Assembly: GCA_003225365.1 (NCBI GenBank)
Contig: QHZN01000226.1
Coordinates: 1-34,973 of the forward strand
DNA length: 34,973 nucleotides
Origin: Acidobacteriota bacterium
Lineage (GTDB): Bacteria > Acidobacteriota > Terriglobia > UBA7540
Direction of reading: 5' to 3'
Part shown: positions 1 to 7,723 of the stretch, in pieces
Layout of the letters: each line of letters starts with the position of its first letter
Numbering within the stretch: position 1 is the stretch's first letter
Position numbers and translations under genes: made by a program
The notes under the pieces: model-generated
Database searches by the model: none
Seen by the model: only the letters and a program-made list of their open reading frames with translations
What the model was told of the DNA's origin: nothing

Positions 1-105
1 TTTTTCGCTAACTTTGAACTCCAGCTTCCCACTTTTCTTGCCTTCGAGTTGCTTCTCAAGCTCTGTGATGCGTACCGACAACTCCTCTTTGGTAGGTTCG
101 GCCAT
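1..105 (-). CDS. Small coiled-coil protein, 3' end outside window
   Basis: The minus strand has an ATG at 103-105 preceded by a strong Shine-Dalgarno (AAAGGAGG at 111-118), and the frame stays open for 35 codons to the window edge. The N-terminus starts MAEPTKEEL and continues as a charged heptad-like helix (ITELEKQLEGKK), then LEFKVSEK. From memory, this opening resembles a family of short uncharacterised bacterial proteins in which a coiled coil precedes a conserved segment after VSEK; that segment lies beyond the window, so family and function cannot be confirmed. A TACAAT-like -10 hexamer on the minus strand (155-160) could drive it, but no good -35 is visible. Confidence that this is a real gene rests mainly on the ribosome binding site and start. 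Confidence 0.7.
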   Translation of the reverse strand, partial: MAEPTKEELSVRITELEKQLEGKKSGKLEFKVSEK

Positions 106-542
106 ACCGTCCTCCTTTAGGAACAAAACCGCCCGCCTGGCTCGGCCCCCATTGATTGTACTGCGTGCCTGCCCTTGCCTCGTCAGCCGGCAGTGGGTCT
201 AACCACGCCCGCAACGCTGCCGCCTCGCTTTCTTACCCGGTGCCAGAGCAACGGGTCAACCGGCAGCGGCGCGCACCGTGCGCTCGCCACGTCAACGAAA
301 CCAGCATGATACGCGATCTGACCGTAGCGGAACAAACGTGCCAGAAGCGCCGAACCTTGCTGCGCCAGCCATATTGACAAAAGGCTCTTGGCGGTCGCGG
401 CTACCTATCGCGTTGCAACTCGGCTCGTGGTCATCGTTCAAGTCTGGATTGATCAACTCTTCGTACATCTCTCCCGCTGTTCTCAATCACAATCGCGACC
501 GCTTGTTCCGGGCGTTCTCCAGTGCGCTCAGCCCTTTCCGCT
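106..542. other. Intergenic stretch with no supported gene
   Basis: About 430 bases between the divergent first gene and queA. Short open frames occur on both strands, but none has a ribosome binding site, a recognisable motif or a sensible length. Only the 5' leader of the minus-strand gene and the queA promoter at the right edge can be read here. It may contain decayed coding DNA, but no family was recognised. Confidence 0.5.
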
Positions 543-551
543 TGATAGAAT
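543..551 (+). promoter_or_regulatory. Extended -10 promoter of queA
   Basis: TGA followed by TAGAAT forms an extended -10 element (TGnTANNAT type). It ends 9 nt before the queA ATG, so transcription would begin within a few bases of the start codon. No Shine-Dalgarno is visible before queA, which agrees with a nearly leaderless mRNA. No convincing -35 is present. Confidence 0.4.
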
Positions 552-560
552 CCCTTTGAA

Positions 561-1646
561 ATGCACCTGAGCGAGTTTGATTATGCGCTTCCCGCGGAAT
601 TGATCGCCCAGCGGCCGCTCGCCGAGCGCGACGCGTCGCGGATGATGGTGCTCGATCGGGCGGGCGGATCGATCCAGCACCATTGGTTCCGCGAGCTTCC
701 CGAGCTGCTCGAGCCTGGGGACCTCGTGGTGTTCAACAACACCAAAGTCATTCCGGCGCGGCTGCTCGGACGGCGCCGCGGCACGCGCGCACAACCGGTC
801 GGCAAGCACAACCCCGCCCGCCACGAGCACCTGACCGGGGAAGTCGAACTGCTGCTGGTACGCCGGGAAGGAGACGGCACTTGGTTGGGCTTGGTGCGGC
901 CAGGGCGAAAAATCCCGAAGGGCGAAGTGCTGGTCTTCGGCGATGACGAGCTTGAGGCTGAAGTCGTCGGCCGCGGCGAATTCGGCGCGCGGCGCCTGCG
1001 CCTGCAATCGCGGAAAGGCACGGTGGAAGGCGCGATCGAGCGGCTCGGGCACGTGCCGTTGCCACCCTACATCCGCCGCTCGGACGACCTGTCGGACCGC
1101 GCGAATTACCAAACCATTTTCGCGCGGCTGCCGGGCGCGGTGGCAGCGCCCACCGCCGGCCTCCACTTCACGGCGCGCGTCCTTGACGAATTGCGCGCCC
1201 GTGGCGTTGGAACCTGCGAAATCACGCTGCACGTCGGCCTGGGCACGTTTCAGCCCGTCCACGCGGAACGAGTCGAAGACCACAGGATGGATTTTGAAGA
1301 GTTTGAAATTTCAGAGGCGGCGGCCGAAGCCATTCGCAGCGCGCGCCGCGAACGACGCCGCGTGGTCGCGGTCGGCACCACTACTGTCCGCGCGCTCGAA
1401 CACGCCGCCCGCGCGAGGGCGGGGGAAATCGTGCCAGGCCGCGGCCAGACCGATTTGTTCATCACGCCCGGTTTCCATTTCCAGGTTGCGGACGCGCTCC
1501 TCACTAATTTTCATCTCCCCAAATCCACGCTGTTGATGCTCGTTTCGGCTTTTGCCGGGAAAGACTTCGTCTTCCGCGCTTACCGCGAGGCCGTGGCGCG
1601 GCGCTATCGGTTCTACAGCTACGGCGATTGCATGTTGATCCTTTGA
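561..1646 (+). CDS. queA: S-adenosylmethionine:tRNA ribosyltransferase-isomerase
   Basis: QueA moves the ribosyl part of S-adenosylmethionine onto preQ1 in tRNA to make epoxyqueuosine, a cytoplasmic step of queuosine synthesis. The 361-residue protein has the family's start (LSEFDYALPAELIAQRPL), the early FNNTKVIPARL block near residues 58-68, the central GLHFT block and the C-terminal TNFHLPKSTLLMLVSAFAG block. It is slightly longer than usual (340-350) because of an insert of about 17 residues after GRRRG near residue 72; the rest aligns without gaps by eye. The ATG at 561 fits the conserved N-terminus, and the absence of a Shine-Dalgarno suggests near-leaderless expression from the adjacent -10 element. 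No other queuosine gene is nearby. Confidence 0.96.
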   Translation: MHLSEFDYALPAELIAQRPLAERDASRMMVLDRAGGSIQHHWFRELPELLEPGDLVVFNNTKVIPARLLGRRRGTRAQPVGKHNPARHEHLTGEVELLLVRREGDGTWLGLVRPGRKIPKGEVLVFGDDELEAEVVGRGEFGARRLRLQSRKGTVEGAIERLGHVPLPPYIRRSDDLSDRANYQTIFARLPGAVAAPTAGLHFTARVLDELRARGVGTCEITLHVGLGTFQPVHAERVEDHRMDFEEFEISEAAAEAIRSARRERRRVVAVGTTTVRALEHAARARAGEIVPGRGQTDLFITPGFHFQVADALLTNFHLPKSTLLMLVSAFAGKDFVFRAYREAVARRYRFYSYGDCMLIL

Positions 1647-1745
1647 TGGCCAGACTCTTGGGACGGGCATCCCGCCAGTGGGCGATACATGGGCAAGAGT
1701 CGGGGCGGGCCTTAGACGCGACCCTACAAAGCGTGTGGCCCTTAG

Positions 1746-2195
1746 TCAAAGGCTCTTGCGAAAAGCCAATTGCGTCTTGATGATCCGGTATCCGAGCTTT
1801 TCGTAAAATGCGTGCGCATCCTTGCGAATAATGTTCGAACGCAACGAGACGTTCCTCGCGCCGCGGGCCCGCGCCCAGCTTTCGACTCTGGCCATCAGGC
1901 CCTTGCCGATTCCCTCGCCGCGCTCACACTCATCCACAATCAGGCCGCCGACCTCGGCGAACGTATCACTTTCGACCAGAGCGTGGACGAAGACGTGCGC
2001 CCAACCGACCACGCCGACGTCAGATTTCTCGGCCACAAAAACCGCGTGGCCCGGCTGTTTGAGAATCCGGCCCAGGCGGCGGCGAACTTCAGCGGCGGTG
2101 GAAGGGTAACCAAGCTGGGTCGCGAGCCGAGCCATGCGCTCGGAGTCGGCGCTCCGAGCGAGGCGAATGCGAAACCTTGGAGAGGAATTCCGTTT
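1746..2195 (-). CDS. GNAT family N-acetyltransferase
   Basis: A GCN5-related acetyltransferase of about 149 residues, expected to transfer acetyl from acetyl-CoA to an amine; the substrate is unknown. The acetyl-CoA pyrophosphate loop is visible as ERGEGIGKGLM, preceded by the beta-4 strand (EVGGLIVDE) and followed by the helix VESWARARGARNVSL. The C-terminal AHAFYEKLGYRI block is also characteristic of the fold. The ATG at 2193-2195 (MKRNSSPRFRIR) is preferred because the domain starts right after it. A GTG at 2229-2231 would add 12 residues and abut the DUF4139 stop. The gene lies directly downstream of the DUF4139 gene and is probably cotranscribed. Confidence 0.85.
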   Translation of the reverse strand, partial: KRNSSPRFRIRLARSADSERMARLATQLGYPSTAAEVRRRLGRILKQPGHAVFVAEKSDVGVVGWAHVFVHALVESDTFAEVGGLIVDECERGEGIGKGLMARVESWARARGARNVSLRSNIIRKDAHAFYEKLGYRIIKTQLAFRKSL

Positions 2196-2234
2196 CATCC
2201 CGGCCGCAAGAGCGGCGCTCCCGAACGGCACTGG

Positions 2235-3668
2235 CTACCACTTGATCCGAACGCGATACTTGAGCACCGCCTCGCCATTGGCCTTGACGGGGATGTTGAA
2301 GCGCGCCGCAAAAGCTTCGCTCTTTTGTGCGGGATAGGTTGATTCGAGCATCCGCCAGTCGCCGCCGATCGGCTCGTTCACCTCGACCGTGATCGCTTCC
2401 GGTTTGTGGTTGCGGATCCTGATTTCGAAGCCCATCTCGTACACGTCCGTGGCAATCTTCTGGAAATCGGTCTGTTTCCGTTCCTCGACCACGTCGAAGG
2501 CGTTGCCGATATGGAGGTCCACGTTTTCGTCTTTCGGCGTGTGCTCAATGTGGTCTTCGCCGATGAATTGCACGCGCCCTTTGGAGTCCCCCTGATAAAC
2601 GCGCACGGTTCCGGCCGGCAGCGGCATGCCGAGCGAGCTCGCCTCGGCGTTCTTGAACTGAATGCGCACCTGGACCGGGTCCTTCAGCGGATAGCCCGGC
2701 CGCTGAAAATTGTGGTAGTAAAACTGTTGACCATCCACCTCGAAGATTTTCTTGAAGGGCACGCCGGTCGCGCCGAGCAGGCTGATCTGCTTCGATTCGT
2801 TATTCTGGATGGTGGTCCGCCGCGAGAGCGTGTAGAGGTGATACTCGGAGAGCGCTTCCTGCTGAAAGGGAGCGGGAGCGGCCTTGGCCATCCTATCCAT
2901 TTCCGCCACACCAGCGGTAGTAACTTGGTTATAGACGCGGTGCAGTTCGCCCGCCACGAGCTGGAGCTGGGCGTTGCGGAATCCGGTGCCGCTGTTATTG
3001 ACCAGCGTGACCCAGCCGTTCAGGTCGGCGGCTTTCTCGCTTGGGCCGATGGTGAGCACGTAGTCGGCGCTCCAGTTAATCTGGTTGGCCAGATACGACG
3101 CCTCCACCGTTTGCTCGCCCGCATGGTGGTTCTCGAGCAGCCAGACCAGCGTCGGTTGGCTGTAGAGGTTTTCCGGCAAATCGGGGAAGACAAAGCGGTC
3201 CGCGCCCATGCCGGTAATGATCTGGTTGCCGACTTTCCACACTGGCCCCTCGTTGTCGGCGAGCAGCACTGCTTGGACGGGGACTTCTTTTGTGGAGTTG
3301 TTCTCGCTGACGACGCGAATCAGTGTCATTTCTTTGCCGACGTATTTCTGTAGCAGCTTCGCTGGGCTCAGCAGATCGTACTCGTAATTCTGCTCGAGCA
3401 CCGCCAGCTCTTTGGGCGCGGTTAGCGAGACGATGTGCACGGTGGCGGGGTTCACCATAGCGGCGATGTTCATGAAGCGCAGGTCCACGCTGCCCTCGGG
3501 CAAACGCACCACGCGCACGTCCCGCACGAGCGCAACGTTCGAGTTATAAACGGTCACCGCCAGGTCTTTCTGGTCGGTTTCGGTCGAGCTCATGGTGGTT
3601 TGCGCCGAGGCCGGCCGGGCCGAACCCGCCGCAACAAGTAACGCAACCAGCATGATTTGTCTTCGCAT
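2235..3668 (-). CDS. Secreted DUF4139 domain-containing protein
   Basis: A 477-residue protein with a clear Sec signal peptide (MRRQIMLVALLVAAGSARPASAQ, cleavage after about residue 23), so periplasmic or exported. The mature part begins with the beta-strand block typical of DUF4139 proteins (LAVTVYNSNVALVRDVRVV) and continues with all-beta repeats including NQINWSADYVLTI and the C-terminal IRNHKPEAITVEVNEPIGG. The family has no established biochemical role; its architecture suggests a structural or binding protein at the cell surface. The ATG has an AAAGG ribosome binding site a few bases upstream. It is followed within a few bases by the GNAT acetyltransferase gene. Function beyond the family name is not inferred. 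Confidence 0.85.
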   Translation of the reverse strand: MRRQIMLVALLVAAGSARPASAQTTMSSTETDQKDLAVTVYNSNVALVRDVRVVRLPEGSVDLRFMNIAAMVNPATVHIVSLTAPKELAVLEQNYEYDLLSPAKLLQKYVGKEMTLIRVVSENNSTKEVPVQAVLLADNEGPVWKVGNQIITGMGADRFVFPDLPENLYSQPTLVWLLENHHAGEQTVEASYLANQINWSADYVLTIGPSEKAADLNGWVTLVNNSGTGFRNAQLQLVAGELHRVYNQVTTAGVAEMDRMAKAAPAPFQQEALSEYHLYTLSRRTTIQNNESKQISLLGATGVPFKKIFEVDGQQFYYHNFQRPGYPLKDPVQVRIQFKNAEASSLGMPLPAGTVRVYQGDSKGRVQFIGEDHIEHTPKDENVDLHIGNAFDVVEERKQTDFQKIATDVYEMGFEIRIRNHKPEAITVEVNEPIGGDWRMLESTYPAQKSEAFAARFNIPVKANGEAVLKYRVRIKW

Positions 3669-3801
3669 GTCATAGCCTTTCCCGATCGTATTTTTCCTGC
3701 CTTAGTAAGAACGCACAGCCTAGCGCGACTTGCAAATAAATCAAAGTCGCCTCGCCCCGGCGTGATGTCCTAATTTGCCGGGGGCCACCCGGCTTCCGGG
3801 C

Positions 3802-3898
3802 GGTGTCATTCTGAGGAGTCCCGATTAAATCCATCGGGACGACGAAGAATCTCGCACTGTACCAGGGCGCGATCCTTCGCTTCGCTCAGGATGACACC
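3802..3898. repeat. Dispersed palindrome, copy 1 (GTCATTCTGAG family)
   Basis: A 97-bp element whose ends are imperfect inverted repeats: GGTGTCATTCTGAG on the left and CTCAGGATGACACC on the right. It contains an inner hairpin, GTCCCGAT (7-nt loop) ATCGGGAC. It lies between the divergent DUF4139 and ARPP-1 genes. The same terminal sequence recurs at 10911, 24059 and 29189. Confidence 0.85.
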
Positions 3899-4048
3899 CG
3901 TATGGAAATCGCAAAATGGGAGATGGCGCGGTCAAATTGGGATACTACTCGCCCCGCCGAAAATTTTTGCAAGCCGCAGGCCCCGCTCCGTTCTCTTTCC
4001 TGAAGCGGCCGGATCCTGCAGCGCGGGACCGAAAGAGGGAGGCGAACC

Positions 4049-5179
4049 ATGAAACCAGGCAAGGCACTCATCAGGACATTCCTCGTATTCACCGGGGCGG
4101 CGATGACGGGGCTGTGGGCGATGAAACCCTCGACGGCGTTCGAGGCCGTCCCGCCCGCCGACGTCGAGAGCTTTCGCGAGAGTTGGCGGGTGCTCGCCCC
4201 CATCACCGCCTCGAACCTCGCGATTTACCCCGTCGTATCAGACATCAATGCGGACACCTCCGAATTCTTGACGCTGGACGCCGGCGTGGCCTCGGGTGAA
4301 GTTCGCATCGCCGAGCGCGGCGCCCTGGAAAACGGCATGATTCGGCGCCGAACGGCGCGGCGCTGGCCGCCCGTCGAGACGGATGTGGCTCCCTCCGCGT
4401 ATCAGGGCGCGAGCGTCAACGAGCTGGTGCTGGTCAATGACTCGTCTCGGCCGCTGATTCTGCTCTCCGGGGAAGTCGTCTCGGGTGGAAAGCAGAATCG
4501 CATCATCGGAATGGACTTGATCGTTCCGCCCAAAAGCGAACCGGTTTCCTTAACGGTCTTCTGCGTGGAGCACGGACGCTGGTCGTCGGGCCCCGCCGCC
4601 TTCGGTTCCGCCGGAGCCATCGCGCATCCGGGCATCCGCGCGGAAGCGGAGTTTTCAAAAAACCAATCGGGAGTCTGGGATAAAGTCGGGGGGACCGGGG
4701 CGGCGATGGGCGTCGGCTCTCCGACCGGGAGCTATATGGACATGGTCACCAGCCCCATGGCCGAGCGCGCCCGGAAAGCGGTCGAGCTCCCCATCGAGCG
4801 GGAGTTCGAACAGAAGCTCCGCGAAGCGCTCAGGGGGCGCGGCGTGGTGGGCGCGGTCGTTGCCATCAACGGCCAACTGGTCTGGAGCGACGTCTTTTCA
4901 AGCGCGGCGTTGTTCCGCGAGTACTGGCCGAAACTCCTCCGCTCCTACGCGGTCGAAGCCCAGAGCCAACCCGGCGTGTCGAAGCCCCTGCCCGGCTTGA
5001 AGGAGGCCCAGGCCTTCCTCGAAGCCGTTCACGGCCATGTGACCGTGGAGTCCCGGTCCGGCGTTTACCGCCGCACGGAAATCGCCTCAACGGGATTCCA
5101 GGTCGAAGCGCTGGAGGCCCTCGAAGGGAAAGCGGACTCCGGCTTGCTGATCCACTATAATAAGATGGCGCGCGATTAA
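4049..5179 (+). CDS. Secreted ARPP-1 (DUF6569) family protein
   Basis: A 376-residue protein with an N-terminal hydrophobic export signal (ALIRTFLVFTGAAMTGLWA, residues 6-24). The core block is characteristic of the ARPP-1/DUF6569 family: NELVLVNDSSRPLILLSGEV near 128-147, the GGKQNRIIGMD motif near 150-160, and FCVEHGRWS near 176-184. The family is associated by name with ADP-ribosylglycohydrolase and rhodanese-phosphatase proteins, but its molecular activity is not known. Strong ribosome binding site (GGGAGG) before the ATG at 4049. No ARG or phosphatase partner gene is adjacent here. Recognition is from memory of the motif pattern, so the family call is likely but not certain. Confidence 0.75.
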   Translation: MKPGKALIRTFLVFTGAAMTGLWAMKPSTAFEAVPPADVESFRESWRVLAPITASNLAIYPVVSDINADTSEFLTLDAGVASGEVRIAERGALENGMIRRRTARRWPPVETDVAPSAYQGASVNELVLVNDSSRPLILLSGEVVSGGKQNRIIGMDLIVPPKSEPVSLTVFCVEHGRWSSGPAAFGSAGAIAHPGIRAEAEFSKNQSGVWDKVGGTGAAMGVGSPTGSYMDMVTSPMAERARKAVELPIEREFEQKLREALRGRGVVGAVVAINGQLVWSDVFSSAALFREYWPKLLRSYAVEAQSQPGVSKPLPGLKEAQAFLEAVHGHVTVESRSGVYRRTEIASTGFQVEALEALEGKADSGLLIHYNKMARD

Positions 5180-5190
5180 CCGTCCGAACC

Positions 5191-5218
5191 CCGGGGGGCG
5201 GGTGCGGCCCGCTCCCGG
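5191..5218 (+). terminator. GC-rich stem-loop after ARPP-1 gene
   Basis: CCGGGGGGCGGG (5191-5202), a 5-nt loop, and CCCGCTCCCGG (5208-5218) form a very stable hairpin 11 nt after the ARPP-1 stop. There is no T-tract, so intrinsic termination is uncertain; the position between two transcription units favours a terminator or RNA-stabilising role. Confidence 0.4.
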
Positions 5219-5239
5219 AGGCCTTCCTCAACCGCTCTC

Positions 5240-5268
5240 TTGTCCGTTCTTCTCCCTGATGTTATAGA
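5240..5268 (+). promoter_or_regulatory. Sigma-70-like promoter of the chrB-like gene
   Basis: TTGTCC (5240-5245), a 17-nt spacer and TATAGA (5263-5268) match the housekeeping consensus well. The predicted start falls about 7-8 nt before the ATG at 5283. The gene lacks a Shine-Dalgarno, so the mRNA would be leaderless or almost so. Confidence 0.55.
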
Positions 5269-5282
5269 TATATCCGCACGAT

Positions 5283-6227
5283 ATGAGTGTGACTAAGACG
5301 AAGCGCCCCTCGGTGCCGTGGCTTCTCTTGATGTTCCGCCTGCCCGCGCGGCGCGCAAGCTTACGGGTGAGCGTCTGGCGAAAGCTCCAAAGATACGGCG
5401 CGCTCGCCTGGAAGAATTCGGCCTACGTCTTACCGCGCTCACCGGCGAATTTCGAGAAGCTCCAGTGGCTGGCGGCCGAGGTGCGCAAGGCACGCGGCGA
5501 AGCCTGGGTGGTGGAAGTGGCGCGCATCGGCGGTTGGTCCGACAAAGAGATGATTGCACTCTTTACCGAAGCCCGGACGCACGACTACGACCGTCTCATT
5601 CGCGACATCCGGTTGGCACTGCGTCCATCGAGGCGAAACATACGCCCGCACTCGCTCGCGAACTTGAACCGCCGCCTTGGGGAAATTGTGGCCATCGATT
5701 CGTTCGGATGCCCGCGGCGGAAAGGTGCGGAGGAGGCTCTGAAGGAGCTCGAGGCGCGGCTACGGCGGGCGCTGACCGCGCCGGCCGAACCGGGAGGGAG
5801 GAAACGCCTGGAGTATCGGCGTCAAGTCTGGATGACGCGCCCGCACCCGGAAGTCGACCGCGTCGCCTCCGCTTGGCTCATCCGGCAATTCATTGATCCT
5901 GATGCCCGGTTCGTCTTCTCCCCGGACCTCGACGCCCACGCGGGGGCGGTCCGCTACGATATGTTCGAAGGGGAGTTTACGCACATCGGAGACGCTTGTA
6001 CCTTCGAAGTGTTGCTCCAACGCTTCGAGCTCGATGACAAGCGGCTGCGTCGGATTTCTCAGATCGTCCACGATGCCGACCTTGAGGATGAAAAGTTCGG
6101 GCGCCCCGAAGGACGCTTGTTGGATTTGATCTTCAAAGGATGGGCAAAAATGGGCTGGCCGGACGACGAGATCTTGAAGCAAGGATTCAAGGTGTACGAA
6201 GCATTGTACACCACGTTGGAAGCTTGA
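5283..6227 (+). CDS. chrB: ChrB-type chromate resistance protein
   Basis: A 314-residue two-domain protein. The N-terminal half (about 10-150, PWLLLMFRLPA... to WKNSAYVLP and later IDSFGCPRRKGAEEAL) matches the ChrB N-terminal domain. The C-terminal half (about 172-314) has the ChrB C-terminal hallmarks: WMTRPHPEVDRVASAWLIRQ, FIDPDARFVF, RYDMFEGEFTHIGDACTFE and the late HDADLEDEKFGRPEG. ChrB proteins act as chromate-responsive regulators or accessory resistance factors, usually beside the chromate pump ChrA. No chrA lies in this window; the next genes encode an RND efflux system instead. It has its own promoter at 5240-5268 and probably a leaderless start. Family call is strong; its role with the neighbouring pump is inferred. 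Confidence 0.88.
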   Translation: MSVTKTKRPSVPWLLLMFRLPARRASLRVSVWRKLQRYGALAWKNSAYVLPRSPANFEKLQWLAAEVRKARGEAWVVEVARIGGWSDKEMIALFTEARTHDYDRLIRDIRLALRPSRRNIRPHSLANLNRRLGEIVAIDSFGCPRRKGAEEALKELEARLRRALTAPAEPGGRKRLEYRRQVWMTRPHPEVDRVASAWLIRQFIDPDARFVFSPDLDAHAGAVRYDMFEGEFTHIGDACTFEVLLQRFELDDKRLRRISQIVHDADLEDEKFGRPEGRLLDLIFKGWAKMGWPDDEILKQGFKVYEALYTTLEA

Positions 6228-6290
6228 AACGGCGCCGTCACGGCCTCTATCTCCGAAAAGCGACGGTGGCTCGAGGAGGGTGATTCACCT

Positions 6291-7721
6291 GTGCGGAACC
6301 GATCCGGAAATCTTCTGCAGTGGATGACGTGGCTGGGGCTGGCGCTGCTCGTGGCCGGGCCAAATATCGAGGCCCAGAGCGGCAAGCAAAAAACCGAGGA
6401 GTTCAGCTTGGGCCGCGCGGTGAACTTCGCGCTCGAGCATTATCCTGCGGTGCGTGTGGCGATCGAGAGGGTTGCTGCCGCTCATGGCGGGGTCGGGCTG
6501 GCACACACTCAGTATCTTCCCACGAGCAGCCTGCTTTGGCAGTCGAACCGCGCCACCGCCAACAACATCTTCGGGCTGCTTCTTCCCCAGCCTGTTCTGC
6601 CCCCGATTTCGGGGCCCGTGCTCGCGAACACGTCGAACCGCAGCGCGTGGGGGAGCGGAGCGGGCGCGCTCGCTTCTTGGGAGCCGTTTGACTTTGGCTA
6701 TCGCCGGGCGGAGGTGAACGTGGCTCGCGCCGGCGAAAGAGTGGCCGGGGCAGAGGCTGAATTGACACGGCTGGACGTTGCCACGGCGGTCAGCAACGCC
6801 TTTTTCTCCCTTCTTGCCGCCCAGCAGATTACGCAGGCGGCTGGCGCGAATGTCACTCGCCGGGAAGTATTCGACAAATCCGTGCATGTCCTGGTGACGA
6901 ATGGCCTGCGTCCCGGCGCGGACGCCTCGCGCGCCGACGCGGAGCTGGCGCTCGCGCGAAACCAAATGATCGAGGCGGAAACGGCGGAAGGAGTCAGCCG
7001 GGCTGCACTTGCGGAGATTCTTGGCATGGCCGGCACGAAAGTCGAAATTGATTCGGGTCCGCTCTTAGGCTCCGCTCCGGAACAGGGGCTCGCCCCTGTT
7101 CCGCCCGCCGCCCATCCCGCGGCAACCGCCCTCGAAGCCCATGTCAGCCAGGAGAAGGCCCGAGAGCATGCTCTCTCGCGGTCATACGTTCCGCATTTCT
7201 TTTCCCAAGCAGCGATTTCCGCGAGAGGGAGCGGGGCCAACGCCAACGGCATCTTCGCGGGAGGGCTGAATGGCTTGGGCCTGGAACGAATGAACTGGGC
7301 GTTGGGTGTTACGGTCACGTTTCCCTTGATGGATTACTTTTCCATTCGAGATCAAAAGCGGATTGAGGCTGCGAATCAAAGGGCCGAGGAAGCGCGCTAC
7401 GAGCAGGAGCTCCAGGACTTGTCGGGCCAAATTGCCGAAGCCCAGGTGAAGCTCGAAGGCGCCCGCCGGGTGGCCGAGAACACCCCCATTGAGCTCAAAG
7501 CGGCACGCGAGGGCGAGACCCAGTCGCGGACACGGTACGAATCGGGTCTCGCCACGATTGTCGAAGTCGCCGAGTCCGAGAGCCTGCTGGTTCAAGCCGA
7601 AATTGACCAGGGGCTGGCCCGTCTGAACGTCTGGCGGCGGCTGGAGGGCGTGGCGGCGGCGCAGGGCAACCTTCAGCCGTTCTTGGAGTTGGTCCGCGCC
7701 CAATCCAAGGGAGGCGACTGA
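6291..7721 (+). CDS. TolC family outer-membrane efflux protein
   Basis: A 476-residue outer-membrane channel subunit with an N-terminal signal sequence ([19 protein letters not shown], about 11-29). Two long alpha-helical halves repeat: [34 protein letters not shown] and later [37 protein letters not shown], the last being the classic OEP repeat end. It should form the exit duct for the downstream RND pump. The GTG at 6291 has a GGAGGG ribosome binding site upstream. Its stop is 2 nt before the pump ATG, and the pump's GGAGG lies inside the tolC end, implying translational coupling. A perfect palindrome at 7078-7103 sits inside the frame between the two halves and encodes part of a Pro-rich linker. 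Confidence 0.9.
   Translation: MRNRSGNLLQWMTWLGLALLVAGPNIEAQSGKQKTEEFSLGRAVNFALEHYPAVRVAIERVAAAHGGVGLAHTQYLPTSSLLWQSNRATANNIFGLLLPQPVLPPISGPVLANTSNRSAWGSGAGALASWEPFDFGYRRAEVNVARAGERVAGAEAELTRLDVATAVSNAFFSLLAAQQITQAAGANVTRREVFDKSVHVLVTNGLRPGADASRADAELALARNQMIEAETAEGVSRAALAEILGMAGTKVEIDSGPLLGSAPEQGLAPVPPAAHPAATALEAHVSQEKAREHALSRSYVPHFFSQAAISARGSGANANGIFAGGLNGLGLERMNWALGVTVTFPLMDYFSIRDQKRIEAANQRAEEARYEQELQDLSGQIAEAQVKLEGARRVAENTPIELKAAREGETQSRTRYESGLATIVEVAESESLLVQAEIDQGLARLNVWRRLEGVAAAQGNLQPFLELVRAQSKGGD
7078..7103. repeat. In-frame palindrome within tolC
   Basis: Perfect inverted repeat: 12-nt arms (CGGAACAGGGGC and GCCCCTGTTCCG) around a 2-nt loop. It lies inside the reading frame and encodes the segment [10 protein letters not shown], between the two helical repeats of the channel protein. 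A palindrome this perfect is not required by protein sequence and looks like an inserted element that kept the frame. Confidence 0.8.
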
Positions 7722-7723
7722 CT

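Noticed and set aside
748..1065. Long minus-strand frames antisense to queA
   Set aside because: High-GC codon bias makes antisense frames open; they have no ribosome binding site and no homology.
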